DNA of 64,000 nucleotides from Bin5 sp965232575 (GTDB lineage: Bacteria > Chloroflexota > Anaerolineae > Caldilineales > Caldilineaceae), in NCBI GenBank assembly GCA_965232575.1, contig CBDDPZ010000009.1, positions 1,612,001-1,676,000 on the forward strand, written 5' to 3'. A program made the translations under genes and the position numbers. Below, one piece after another: positions 8,096-16,974 of this stretch; position 1 is the first letter of the stretch, and every line of letters begins with the position of its first letter. The notes under the pieces were generated by a model. It had not been told where the DNA came from, made no database searches, and saw only the letters and a program-made list of their open reading frames with translations.

Positions 8096-9901
8096 ATGAC
8101 CAATCACGGCAGGAAAATCCTTGTATGCGTTGCCTGGCCCTATGCCAACGGCGAAAAGCACATCGGACAGATTGCAGGCGCGTATCTGCCGCCCGATATC
8201 TTTGCCCGTTACCAGCGCATGGCAGGCAATGATGTACTGATGGTCAGCGGCTCCGACACGCATGGTACGCCCATCACCTTGCAGGCGGAGAGGGAAGGTC
8301 TGCATGCAGCGGAAGTGGTGGACAAGTATCACGAGCTTTTCGTTGAGGGCTGCATGGCGATGGGCCTGACCTTCGACCTGTACACCCACACTGACACGCA
8401 GAACCACTGGGACGTAACCCAGCAGGTGTTTCGACGTCACCTGGCGAACGAATTTATCTATAAGGAAGTGCAGAAACAGTGGTACGATCCGGAAGCGGGG
8501 CGTTTTTTGGCAGACCGCTACGTGGAGGGGCGTTGCCCTTTCTGCGGCTTTGCTGAAGCGCGCGGCGACCAGTGCGACAACTGCGGGCGCCTCTATGATG
8601 CATTGGAGTTGACCGACACCCGGTCCAAATTGAGCGGCAGCGCTGAACTGGAGGTGCGGGAAACCGAACATTTCTTTCTTGATCTGGGCGCCCTCAATGA
8701 ACCACTGTTGGACTGGATCGGCAGCGGCAAAGAGCATTGGCGCAACAACGTCCTGAACTTTACCCAGGGTCAGTTGAACCTGAAGGAGTTGCGGGGGCGG
8801 GCCATCACACGCGACATTGATTGGGGCATCGCCATTCCTATCGAGGGCTACGAGAGTAAGCGCATTTATGTCTGGTACGACGCGGTGCAAGGTTACCTGA
8901 GCGCGGCTATCGAATGGGCTGCATTGAGCGGCGGCAAGTGGCAGGACTGGTGGGACCGAGATCTTTCACCGGATGCCCGCCACTACTACTTCATTGGCAA
9001 GGACAACATCCCCTTCCACACGCAGATCTGGCCGGGCATGATTATGGCCTATAACGATGAAACAGAGGCAGACATCTCGGGTCTGTCCGAAACGGCGGAG
9101 CCGCTGAAGAAGGCGCGGCTGCACCTGCCATATGACGTACCGGCTAACGAGTACCTCAATTTTGGGGGCGCCCAGTTCAGCACCAGCCGCGGCAATGTCA
9201 TCGGCTTCAATACGGTTCTGGAGGAATTTCAGCCGGATGCCTGGCGATATACCTTGACGGCCATGGCGCCGGAGACTGCGGATACTGAGTTCACCTGGCC
9301 GGACTTTGTCGAGCTTGTCAACAACGAGCTGGTGGCCAACTGGGGCAATCTGGTCAATCGGACGGCAGGGTTCGCTTTCAGACGTTTCGATGGGGCAGTT
9401 CCTCACCCCGGAGAATTGGACGCGACGGATGAGGCTTTGTTGGAAGAGATACGCGGGGGATTCGACAGCGTGGGAGCGCTATACGAAGCGGTGAGGTTGA
9501 AGGCCGCCTTGCAGGAAGCGCGGCGGTTGAGCCAGCGCGTAAACCAATACCTGAACGAGAAGGAGCCCTGGAGGACCGTTCAAACGGATCCACAGACGGC
9601 GGCGACGACCGTCTACGTGACGTTGCAAGCCATCGACTGGCTGAAATTGCTGTGGGCGCCGATCCTGCCCCATAGCAGCGAACGGTTGCACCAATATCTG
9701 GGATATTCCGAGCCGCTATTTGGCCAACTCGACACGACGGCCGTTAAGGACGACCGCGGATCACATTTGGTGTTGCGCTACGATCATGGGCGTGCCAGCG
9801 GAATCTGGCAGGCGAATACATTGTCAGCCGGACAACGCCTACGGAAACCGGCGCCCCTTTTCGCCAAGCTGGATCCTGCGGTCGTGTTGGGTGAAGAATA
9901 G
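8096..9901 (+). CDS. metG: Methionyl-tRNA synthetase
   Basis: A 601-residue class I synthetase. The HIGH motif is HIGQ at residues 22-25 after WPYANGEK. Two CxxC pairs (CPFCG and CDNCG, about residues 147-163) form the zinc knuckle. SGSDTHGTP and the WYDAVQGYLS segment mark the methionine pocket. The KMSKS equivalent is FSTSRG, a common variant. The anticodon-binding helical domain (WGNLVNR onward) completes it; no C-terminal tRNA-binding EMAP-like domain is present. It charges tRNA-Met in the cytoplasm. The ATG follows CGGAGG at good spacing. Confidence 0.96.
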   Translation: MTNHGRKILVCVAWPYANGEKHIGQIAGAYLPPDIFARYQRMAGNDVLMVSGSDTHGTPITLQAEREGLHAAEVVDKYHELFVEGCMAMGLTFDLYTHTDTQNHWDVTQQVFRRHLANEFIYKEVQKQWYDPEAGRFLADRYVEGRCPFCGFAEARGDQCDNCGRLYDALELTDTRSKLSGSAELEVRETEHFFLDLGALNEPLLDWIGSGKEHWRNNVLNFTQGQLNLKELRGRAITRDIDWGIAIPIEGYESKRIYVWYDAVQGYLSAAIEWAALSGGKWQDWWDRDLSPDARHYYFIGKDNIPFHTQIWPGMIMAYNDETEADISGLSETAEPLKKARLHLPYDVPANEYLNFGGAQFSTSRGNVIGFNTVLEEFQPDAWRYTLTAMAPETADTEFTWPDFVELVNNELVANWGNLVNRTAGFAFRRFDGAVPHPGELDATDEALLEEIRGGFDSVGALYEAVRLKAALQEARRLSQRVNQYLNEKEPWRTVQTDPQTAATTVYVTLQAIDWLKLLWAPILPHSSERLHQYLGYSEPLFGQLDTTAVKDDRGSHLVLRYDHGRASGIWQANTLSAGQRLRKPAPLFAKLDPAVVLGEE

Positions 9902-9930
9902 GGGTTAGGGGCCAGAGGTTAGCTCGCTCC
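9898..9930. repeat. G-rich dispersed repeat, copy 3 (short)
   Basis: AATAGGGGTTAGGGGCCAG then AGGTTAG, immediately after and overlapping the metG stop codon. It is related to the copies at 784, 1089 and 11626. Confidence 0.5.
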
Positions 9931-9963
9931 TCGCCGCTGCCCTTCGAGGCGAACGGGTAACAT

Positions 9964-11613
9964 GTGACAGGGCCCATGCGCAGAGGCATCGATGCAACCG
10001 CTTATGTCTTACTTTCCATTCTGATCGTCTATGCGGCCCTGGGCACACTCTTCGCCTTTAAGACTCCACCTTGGCAGAACCCGGACGAACCGGCCCATTA
10101 CAATTACATTGCCCATATTGCGACCGAAAGGCGGTTACCGGCGCTGCGGATGGGCGATTATGATGGACCCTATCTCGAGCGACTGAAGGCGGAAAAGTTT
10201 CCGCCGGCCCTCTCGATAGAGCCGGTTCGATATGAATCGCATCAACCCCCTCTCTACTATCTGCTCGCCGCTCCAATCCACTGGTTGAGCCAGGGCCGGC
10301 TGCTGGCGCTGAGGCTTTTCAGCGTCATGCTGGGCGGGGGCGTCGTGCTGCTGATTTTTCTTTGCGCGCGCGCAGCAGTACCCGGATCGCCTCACATTGC
10401 TTTGGGGGCGGCCGCATTTGCAGCCTTTCTTCCCATGCACGTGGCGCTGATGGCGTCAGTCAACAACGACGCCCTCGCCGAACTCTTGATCGCTGGTACA
10501 GTGCTGGCGCTCTTGCGCTGGCAACGGTTGAAGGCTGAAAGCGAAGTAGACAGAGGGAGGGGCCACTTACTGGCAGCAGGGATTCTCATTGGGCTTGGCT
10601 TTCTGACTAAGGCGACCGCTTATATTCTCCTCCCTGTCGCACTTGTCGTCGTCTTCATTCATTCAGTTTGGCCGGGTTCGTCTGGTAAGAGTCCGGCTGG
10701 AAAACTGACTCTGCGGCTCGCGCTGCTGATTGGGCCTGCATTGCTCCTCGGTCTACCTTGGTGGATCCGAAACAGCTTGCTATACGGGAATCTGGATATC
10801 CTCGGCCTTACCTGGCACGATGCGGTAGTTACCGGGCAGCCGACGGCAGCAGCCTGGATCGCAGAGAACGGGTGGGGCGCCTATTGGGAACGGGCCTGGT
10901 CATTTACCGGCAAGAGCTTCTGGGGCGTATTTGGCTGGTTGGGCGTCTTTATGGATGCCCGCATCTACACCATTCTCTTCATTCTATCGGCCCTGGCGGC
11001 GTTGGGCATTCTGTTCCGGTTCCGGGCGTGGGCGATCCGAAGTGAATGGCAGTGGCCGCGCCTCATCTCGACGCCTTATTTGACATTGCTGTTGCTGTGG
11101 CTGGCGACATTTGCCGCCTACGCTTGGTACAACGTAGGGTTTATCCAGCACCAGGGCCGCTATCTTTTTCCGGCCCTACCGGCGTGGAGTCTGCTCTTCG
11201 CCATAGGCTGGTGGACGGCGCTTGAGAGGAGGACCAGCCTCATTACGGGGGGTATCTTTCTGGCGGGCGCCGGCGCGCATTTTGCAGTTGCGACGCTGGC
11301 AGGCGGCGCGGCAGACAGGTGGACCGTGCTGCTGTTCGGAATGGCGGGCGTCGGCATGCTGCTTTACGGGTTACTCTCTGTCCGCGTTTCCCAGATTATT
11401 GCCGCCGTCGGAGTTGGGGATCAGGACCGTGCTCTCCAGGACGCGTCAGTTTGCGTTGAGCCGACGCCATCCGCCGGCCCTTGGCGAAACGCAAACAGGC
11501 TACGCATTGACGGTGATTTGCGTCCGATCTTGTATGTCTGCCTGTTCCTGGCAGCAGTTGCTCTGGACATAGCCATTCCGTTCCTGTATATTGTCCCTCA
11601 GCTAAGTTCATAG
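9964..11613 (+). CDS. DUF2142 / GT-C family membrane glycosyltransferase
   Basis: A 549-residue polytopic protein with about 11-12 hydrophobic segments. The first extracytoplasmic loop carries PPWQNPDEPAHYNYI (about residues 36-50), the acidic motif region of GT-C lipid-linked sugar transferases, and YESHQPPLYYLLAAP follows (about 92-106). This places it in the DUF2142/ArnT-like group, which moves sugars from polyprenyl phosphate donors onto glycans or proteins outside the membrane. Residues 496-511, in a loop before the last helix, are encoded exactly by palindromic element A. The acceptor is unknown. Confidence 0.75.
   Translation: MTGPMRRGIDATAYVLLSILIVYAALGTLFAFKTPPWQNPDEPAHYNYIAHIATERRLPALRMGDYDGPYLERLKAEKFPPALSIEPVRYESHQPPLYYLLAAPIHWLSQGRLLALRLFSVMLGGGVVLLIFLCARAAVPGSPHIALGAAAFAAFLPMHVALMASVNNDALAELLIAGTVLALLRWQRLKAESEVDRGRGHLLAAGILIGLGFLTKATAYILLPVALVVVFIHSVWPGSSGKSPAGKLTLRLALLIGPALLLGLPWWIRNSLLYGNLDILGLTWHDAVVTGQPTAAAWIAENGWGAYWERAWSFTGKSFWGVFGWLGVFMDARIYTILFILSALAALGILFRFRAWAIRSEWQWPRLISTPYLTLLLLWLATFAAYAWYNVGFIQHQGRYLFPALPAWSLLFAIGWWTALERRTSLITGGIFLAGAGAHFAVATLAGGAADRWTVLLFGMAGVGMLLYGLLSVRVSQIIAAVGVGDQDRALQDASVCVEPTPSAGPWRNANRLRIDGDLRPILYVCLFLAAVALDIAIPFLYIVPQLSS
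11449..11496. repeat. Palindromic element A, in-frame inside a coding region
   Basis: A 48-base element with perfect 9-base ends GTTTGCGTT (11449-11457) and AACGCAAAC (11488-11496) around a core GCCGACGCCATCCGCCGG plus CCCTTGGC. It adds exactly 16 codons to the DUF2142 protein without breaking the frame. Related copies are at 13675, 20441 and 29161. Confidence 0.75.
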
Positions 11614-11625
11614 CTTTGTGCATGA

Positions 11626-11693
11626 AAGCAGGGGCGAGGGGATAGGGACGAGGGACGGCAGTTACTGATCCCTAACCTCCAACCCCTAACCAC
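11626..11693. repeat. G-rich/C-rich dispersed repeat, copy 4
   Basis: CAGGGGCGAGGGGATAGGG and later CCCTAACCTCCAACCCC followed by TAACC form an imperfect hairpin that fills the space before the VanW gene. Confidence 0.6.
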
Positions 11694-11699
11694 GATGCA

Positions 11700-13652
11700 T
11701 TGAGAAAAATGAGTTCACTCGCCCCTTTGCCTCCAGCACGACAGATTGTACCCATGCGGGAACTCTCAGGCCCGGCTACAGCTCGCGGCAGGCCCCCCAG
11801 CGGTGTCGAATACATTCTGATCTGGCTTTGCGTGGCAATCGTGGCGATTGCCGGCGCGTTTGCCGGCTGGCAGTTCTGGCACACAGACCGCATCTTTAGC
11901 GGAGTGCAGGTAGCCGGTGTCCCCGTTGGGGGCGAGACCCGCGCATCGGCGCTGCTGCGCTTGCACAGGGAGTTGACCCCCTATCCGCTGGCGCCCGTCT
12001 TCCTCGAACTCAGCACCGAGACCACGGCTGGAGTCGGAGCCGCACGGGCTGCGGACAGACGCTGGGCACTGGGGTCCGACCTGCTGGAACCCGAGGCGGA
12101 TCTGGAGGGCGCCGTCAACCTTGCCTATCATGTCGGAAGGCAGGGTGGTCTGTTTGAGCGTATCCTCAGTCAGTGGCGGGCCTTCAACGGCCAGCAGACG
12201 GTGTGGCCGGAGGTCTCTGTCAGCGAAGGGGTCGTTCGCCAGGCCGTCGGCAACGCGGCCGCTGAGGTGCGGCGGCCTGGCCGCCCCGCCATCCAAATTG
12301 GCGACCTCTCTCTGCCGCCCCAGCCGGGCCTGGACGTTGATGTCGCGGCAACTGCGCACCTGATACTGACGCAGTTGGGGCGCGGACGTTCGGGAACGGT
12401 GCCGCTGCAGACGTACAGCACTGCGCCGCCCCAGAGCGCAGAAGCAGACTCGTCACAGAACAGCGCAGTCGCCAGTAATCCCACTTCCGAAAGCTTTTCG
12501 GGTGGTCTCACGTCCCCGCAGCCGGTCGTCTTGCGGCACGAACCATCCGGGACCGCTTTTGCGCTGGACGCGGCGCTATTGCAGAAAATTATGCCCGGCG
12601 GAGACCCCAGCTTTCTCAATGAAGAGGCCCTGCGCTTTGTCGTCGAGGGCTGGGCGAACCAGGTTTCCTATCCTGCCCAGGATGCCCGTTTGCGCTTTGA
12701 CGACGCGACATCGGCGCTAACGGCGCTGCAGCAGAGCAGAGCAGGCCAGCGACTTAACGTCGACCTGACGATCGAGGCTGTTCGAAAGGCGCTGACCACC
12801 GACCAGAGGACAGGTACGCTGCCGATCATTTCCATTCCCCCCGCGGTTGATTCCAGCCGGCTGAACGAACTGGGAATCAGAGAGCTTGTCGCCAGCGGCG
12901 CCACCTACTTTGGGGGAAGCAGCGCCACGCGCGTGTACAACATCGAAGTCGCGGCAGAAAAACTTGTGGGTGTGGTCATTCCACCTGGGGAGGTCTTCAG
13001 CTTCAATTCGGCGATTGAGGCAGTGAGCGGGGCCAACGGCTTCGAAGACTCGGCCATAATCTGGGGGGACCGCACGGCAGTTGGCGTTGGGGGAGGCGTC
13101 TGCCAGGTGAGTACAACCGTTTTTCGGGCGGCGCTGGAAGGCGGCTTTCCCTTTCTTGAGCGTCACAATCACGGCTACGTCGTCAGTTGGTACGGCGACC
13201 CCGGCTTTGACGCGACGATATACACACCGTATGTGGATCTCAGATTCCTCAATGACACGGACGCGCATCTGCTGATCCAGCCAGTCGTGGACAGCGTGGA
13301 AGGCGTTCTCTCTTTCCGCTTTTACGGCACCAAGCCGGACAGAGAGGTGGTAATCGGCGAGGCGGTATACGAGGATATCAAACAGCCCGGTGAACCGATC
13401 TATCAGGAAGACGCCAGTCTGGAACCCGGGCAGATCAAGCAGGTTGAGTGGGCCAAAGAGGGCCTGACCGCGACAGTCATCCGCAAGGTTACCGAGAATG
13501 GCCGGACTCGGGAGGATCCGATCAGATCGGTCTACCGGCCCTGGAACGCCATGTACCTGTACGGACCGGGAACGGTCATTCCCGGCGTAACCGATGTTGA
13601 GGAGCCGACCGCGCCCCCGACAACGGAGGGAAACACCGACGGCGACGCCTGA
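11700..13652 (+). CDS. VanW family protein, membrane-anchored
   Basis: A 650-residue protein with one membrane anchor near residues 35-57 (IWLCVAIVAIAGAFAGW). Two repeated peptidoglycan-binding-4/YoaR-like segments follow (GVQVAGVPVGG near 70; later QDARLRFD). The VanW domain at about residues 400-540 has FGGSSATRVYNIEVAA, PPGEVFSFN, GGGVCQVSTT and ERHNHGYVVSWYG. A G5-like tail and a Pro/Thr-rich C-terminus end it. Its role in the cell envelope is unknown even in well-studied relatives. Position 11700 is a TTG codon; an in-frame ATG at 11709 is the more likely start. Confidence 0.85.
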   Translation: MRKMSSLAPLPPARQIVPMRELSGPATARGRPPSGVEYILIWLCVAIVAIAGAFAGWQFWHTDRIFSGVQVAGVPVGGETRASALLRLHRELTPYPLAPVFLELSTETTAGVGAARAADRRWALGSDLLEPEADLEGAVNLAYHVGRQGGLFERILSQWRAFNGQQTVWPEVSVSEGVVRQAVGNAAAEVRRPGRPAIQIGDLSLPPQPGLDVDVAATAHLILTQLGRGRSGTVPLQTYSTAPPQSAEADSSQNSAVASNPTSESFSGGLTSPQPVVLRHEPSGTAFALDAALLQKIMPGGDPSFLNEEALRFVVEGWANQVSYPAQDARLRFDDATSALTALQQSRAGQRLNVDLTIEAVRKALTTDQRTGTLPIISIPPAVDSSRLNELGIRELVASGATYFGGSSATRVYNIEVAAEKLVGVVIPPGEVFSFNSAIEAVSGANGFEDSAIIWGDRTAVGVGGGVCQVSTTVFRAALEGGFPFLERHNHGYVVSWYGDPGFDATIYTPYVDLRFLNDTDAHLLIQPVVDSVEGVLSFRFYGTKPDREVVIGEAVYEDIKQPGEPIYQEDASLEPGQIKQVEWAKEGLTATVIRKVTENGRTREDPIRSVYRPWNAMYLYGPGTVIPGVTDVEEPTAPPTTEGNTDGDA

Positions 13653-13674
13653 CGGAACCGACGCTCCAAGAAAC

Positions 13675-13720
13675 TTTGCGCTGAGCCGACGCCATCTGCC
13701 GGCCCTTGGCAAAGCGCAAA
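13675..13720. repeat. Palindromic element B, intergenic
   Basis: Ends TTTGCGCT (13675-13682) and AGCGCAAA (13713-13720) flank the same core as element A (GAGCCGACGCCATCTGCCGG plus CCCTTGGC). It lies between the VanW gene and coaX. Confidence 0.7.
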
Positions 13721-13773
13721 CCAGGCCATTCTCTCTTTGAAATCCCCGTTTTTCCCGTTTCGTCCCACATTCA

Positions 13774-14592
13774 ATGCTTCTGACCATCGACATCGGAAAC
13801 AGCAGCATCGTATTGGGCGTCTTTGGTGACGCCGTTGCCCCCGTTGCCAGTTGGCGGCTGCCGACTGACAGGCAAAGCCGGCCGGAAACGGTCAGGCAGT
13901 CTCTCTACCAGCTTTGTCGCCAGAGCGGATTCGGCGCGCAGGACTTTGAAGGCGCTGCCTTGTGCAGCGTGGTCGCGCCTTTAACCGAGCTGTGGCAGGG
14001 CATATTAGGGGAAATGCTTGATCGCGAGCCGCTGGTCCTTCACCAACGCATGGAACTGGGACTGACGCTGGACGTAAGGAACCCGGATCAGGTGGGGATG
14101 GACCGGCTTGTCGGCGCCGCGGCCTTATGGGAACGTGTAGCGGGCGCGGCGGTTGCCGTCGATTTCGGCACGGCGACGACGTTCAATGTTGTTGACGAAG
14201 AGGGGCGGTTTTGCGGCGGGGCCATAGCGCCGGGACTTGCCACGGGGGCGGATTCGCTGATGAACAGCGCTCCCGGCTTGCCTGCTCTGGCCAAAACGTT
14301 TGGTGAGGGCTCTTCGGCTTCGACGGGAGTCGAATTGATTCCGCCGTCCTCAGCCATCGGCCGCGATACCGACGAGGCACTGCGATCGGGGATAATTTTA
14401 GGCTATTCGGCGTTGGTTGAAGGACTCCTTGGCCGCATTCGTAACGAATTGGACTCGCCCCTGACGGTCATCTCGACAGGTGGACTAGGCCACATAATTA
14501 CCCCGCTAACAAGCTCGATCGACCACTACGATCCCTGGCTGACGCTGGCCGGAATCCGCACCGTTTATCGGCTTAATGCCGGAAGAGACTGA
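13774..14592 (+). CDS. coaX: Type III pantothenate kinase
   Basis: A 272-residue ASKHA-fold kinase. DIGNSSIVLG (residues 5-14) is the phosphate-1 loop, NPDQVGMDRLVGA (about 108-120) holds the family's conserved Asp-Arg segment, and DFGTATTFNVV and GGAIAPGL complete the ATP and pantothenate sites. It phosphorylates pantothenate in the first step of coenzyme A synthesis. Type III enzymes need a monovalent cation and usually resist CoA feedback (family knowledge). Length matches the family. It converges on the glycosyltransferase cluster. Confidence 0.95.
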   Translation: MLLTIDIGNSSIVLGVFGDAVAPVASWRLPTDRQSRPETVRQSLYQLCRQSGFGAQDFEGAALCSVVAPLTELWQGILGEMLDREPLVLHQRMELGLTLDVRNPDQVGMDRLVGAAALWERVAGAAVAVDFGTATTFNVVDEEGRFCGGAIAPGLATGADSLMNSAPGLPALAKTFGEGSSASTGVELIPPSSAIGRDTDEALRSGIILGYSALVEGLLGRIRNELDSPLTVISTGGLGHIITPLTSSIDHYDPWLTLAGIRTVYRLNAGRD

Positions 14593-14630
14593 GGTCTAGC
14601 AGGGCTTCACCCTTCCCAACTCTCACTCGG

Positions 14631-15779
14631 CTATCCCAACAGTTGACGATAACAGCGCAGTGTAGCCTCGGCGGTCGCCTGCCAGCTAAAGCGGCCGGCC
14701 CGCGCCAGCCCCTGTTCGGATCGTCTTGCGCGTTGACGACCGTCCTCGATGAGTTCGACCATTGCATCTCTGATTGCAGCGACGGAATGCGGATCGAAAA
14801 GGAGGGCGGCCTCGCCCGTAACCTCCGAAAGGCTCGCCGTGTTTGAACAAGCTACCGGCGTTCCGCAGGCCATCGCTTCGAGAACAGGCAGGCCAAACCC
14901 TTCATAAAGGCTGGGGAAGACGAACAATGTCGCGGCGCTGTAGAGCGCGGGCAGGTCGCGCTCGTCAATGGGACCGAGGAAGCGGACGGCGTCACCGAGC
15001 CGGTGACTCCGGGCACGCTGTTTGGACTGGGGGTAGCGGTTATCCCAAGCGCCGGCAATGACGAGGGGGGGCGCAAGCCGTGAGGCTGTCTGAGCGTAAG
15101 CGTCGACGAGTGCAGGCAGATTCTTATGGGGCTTGTTGATGCCGAGATAGAGCAGAAATTGATCGGGCAGCCGGTACTTGTCGCGCACGCGGCCGACCTC
15201 AGCGGCTGTCTGAGGACGATAGTGGGCGGCGGCGGCCAGTGGTGTGACAGTGACCTTGGAGGCGGGGATACGAAAACAGCTGACCAGATCGCTGCGAGCG
15301 GCGCCGGAAATGGCGACGACGTGGTTGGCGGCGCGCAGGGCGAGGGTCGCGGCCAGTCGAAAGAATAGTCTCGCGCCGACGGGAACGGACTTCGGGAACT
15401 TGAGCGGAATGACGTCATAGAAGGTCAGGAGAGTGGGCAGACCTGTGCGATACGGCATGACGTAGTAGGGGCTGTGATAGAGGGCGGCGCGGTCAGCCCG
15501 AAGTTGCTTCAGCAGGCGCGGGATGAGCCACTGCTGGCGCATGTCCAAAGGCGTGACGGGCGCGGTGACGGTTTTGGCTGGTAGGTGAAAAGCTCCTTCC
15601 AACTCCAGGGTAGGCGCTGTTGCTCCCCCAGACTCGGCGGCTGCCGGACTGTTGAGAATGGTCAGGCTTTCTCCGGCGGTAAGCAGGGGCATCAGCGCCG
15701 GCGCGAGGTTGCGAACGTAGCGGCCGATGCCGGGGAAATGGGGCACTGCGGTGCGGGCATCAAGCATGTAGTGGCTCAT
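14631..15779 (-). CDS. Glycosyltransferase family 4 (GT4-1)
   Basis: A GT-B fold glycosyltransferase. The N-terminal acceptor half has HFPGIGRYVRNL. The C-terminal donor half has YLGINKPHKNL and PSLYEGFGLPVLEAMACGTPV, whose E-x7-E motif (about residues 305-313 counted from the longer start) binds the nucleotide-sugar. The frame is open to an ATG at 15815, but the ATG at 15779 (MSHYMLDARTAV) fits the family N-terminus better. It is the last gene of a minus-strand run of glycosyltransferases for a surface polysaccharide. Donor and acceptor sugars cannot be read. Confidence 0.85.
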   Translation of the reverse strand: MSHYMLDARTAVPHFPGIGRYVRNLAPALMPLLTAGESLTILNSPAAAESGGATAPTLELEGAFHLPAKTVTAPVTPLDMRQQWLIPRLLKQLRADRAALYHSPYYVMPYRTGLPTLLTFYDVIPLKFPKSVPVGARLFFRLAATLALRAANHVVAISGAARSDLVSCFRIPASKVTVTPLAAAAHYRPQTAAEVGRVRDKYRLPDQFLLYLGINKPHKNLPALVDAYAQTASRLAPPLVIAGAWDNRYPQSKQRARSHRLGDAVRFLGPIDERDLPALYSAATLFVFPSLYEGFGLPVLEAMACGTPVACSNTASLSEVTGEAALLFDPHSVAAIRDAMVELIEDGRQRARRSEQGLARAGRFSWQATAEATLRCYRQLLG

Positions 15780-15840
15780 TGGACGGCGGGGCGGGAGCGA
15801 GCAGCGGTGAGGCATGCGGGCGAGACGCCCGCGATCCCAG

Positions 15841-16965
15841 TCATTTCTCGTTCAGAACTTCCTGATAGAAGGAGATGGTCGTGTTTATCATGGTTTGGAA
15901 TGCGAACTCCTTGCGCGCTCTCTTGCGGCCTGCGGCTCCCATCCGCGCTCGCATTGCCGAATCCCCGAGCAGTTTGTTAATGGCCGCGGCCAAGGCCCGC
16001 GGGTCGTTGGGGGGCACAACCAGACCCGTCTCCCCGTCGCGGTTGACGTAGGATGTGCCGGTTCCCAGCTCCGTGCAGACTACAGGCAAGCCACAAGCCA
16101 TCGCCTCAAGTTGCACAATTCCCAGGGCCTCGGCGCGATTGGTGGACGGCAGCACGAACAGTTCGGCGGCATAGCGCGCGGCGAGACTTTCCTTTTCCGA
16201 GCCGTCGCCTAAAAAGAAGACTTTGTCAGCCAGATTTTCCTCTCGCGCCAGATCCTGCCACGCCTCCTGCATTGGACCTGTCCCGATTATCAGGAGGTGG
16301 GCTTCGATGCGGCGCATGGCCCGGATGAGCACGTCGACTCCCTTATAGTGACGCAGACGGCCAATGAAGAGCAAGAGAGGCAGGTCTCCGTGTTGATTGC
16401 GCAGGCGCTGGGCATCGTCCCGAACTTGCCCGGTCTCCGCAAAGCGTTCAGTTTCGATGCCATAGTGGATTACGCGGCATTTCTCCTGTACGTCCCGCAG
16501 GAAGGGGGAAGACGCCATGTACACAGGGCTGGAAGCGGCGACGAGCGCGGCGCGCTGCAGGACCTTTCTCAGGAGCGGCGCGTAGAGCTTTCCCGTCTTC
16601 TTCTGGCGAACGATGTCGCTGTGATAGCTGATTACGGTCGGTTTGGCGCGTCCGAGGATGAGTTGAGCAAGTTCGGCAGGCGGATAGGGCGCGTGGAGGT
16701 GAACGAGGTCGGCCATCGCCGTCTGCCTCCGCAACTCGGCGAAATAGGAAAGGCTGATGGGCGTGGACAAGATGTGGGCTTGCCGTCCCGTCTTCGTCAC
16801 AGGCACTCCGTCGATGGTCTGGCGCAGGGTAGCCGTCCCGGTGTTTGTGGCCAGCACGCGCGCGTCAACGCCCTGTGCGCGCAGTCCTCGCGCCAGCAGG
16901 CGAATGTGATTCTCGATCCCACCGACGACCGGGTAATAGTCCTTGTACAGCAGCAAGACTTTCAA
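15841..16965 (-). CDS. Glycosyltransferase family 4 (GT4-2)
   Basis: A 374-residue GT-B enzyme starting KVLLLYKDYYPVVGGIENHI, the classic GT4 opening with a glycine-rich acceptor loop. YHSDIVRQKK (about 114-123), FIGRLRHYKGVDVLI (about 200-214) and the E-x7-E segment EALGIVQLEAMACG (about 279-292) define the donor site. It starts 9 bases after the stop of GT4-3, so translation is probably coupled. Confidence 0.87.
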   Translation of the reverse strand: MKVLLLYKDYYPVVGGIENHIRLLARGLRAQGVDARVLATNTGTATLRQTIDGVPVTKTGRQAHILSTPISLSYFAELRRQTAMADLVHLHAPYPPAELAQLILGRAKPTVISYHSDIVRQKKTGKLYAPLLRKVLQRAALVAASSPVYMASSPFLRDVQEKCRVIHYGIETERFAETGQVRDDAQRLRNQHGDLPLLLFIGRLRHYKGVDVLIRAMRRIEAHLLIIGTGPMQEAWQDLAREENLADKVFFLGDGSEKESLAARYAAELFVLPSTNRAEALGIVQLEAMACGLPVVCTELGTGTSYVNRDGETGLVVPPNDPRALAAAINKLLGDSAMRARMGAAGRKRARKEFAFQTMINTTISFYQEVLNEK

Positions 16966-16974
16966 AGGCAGTTT

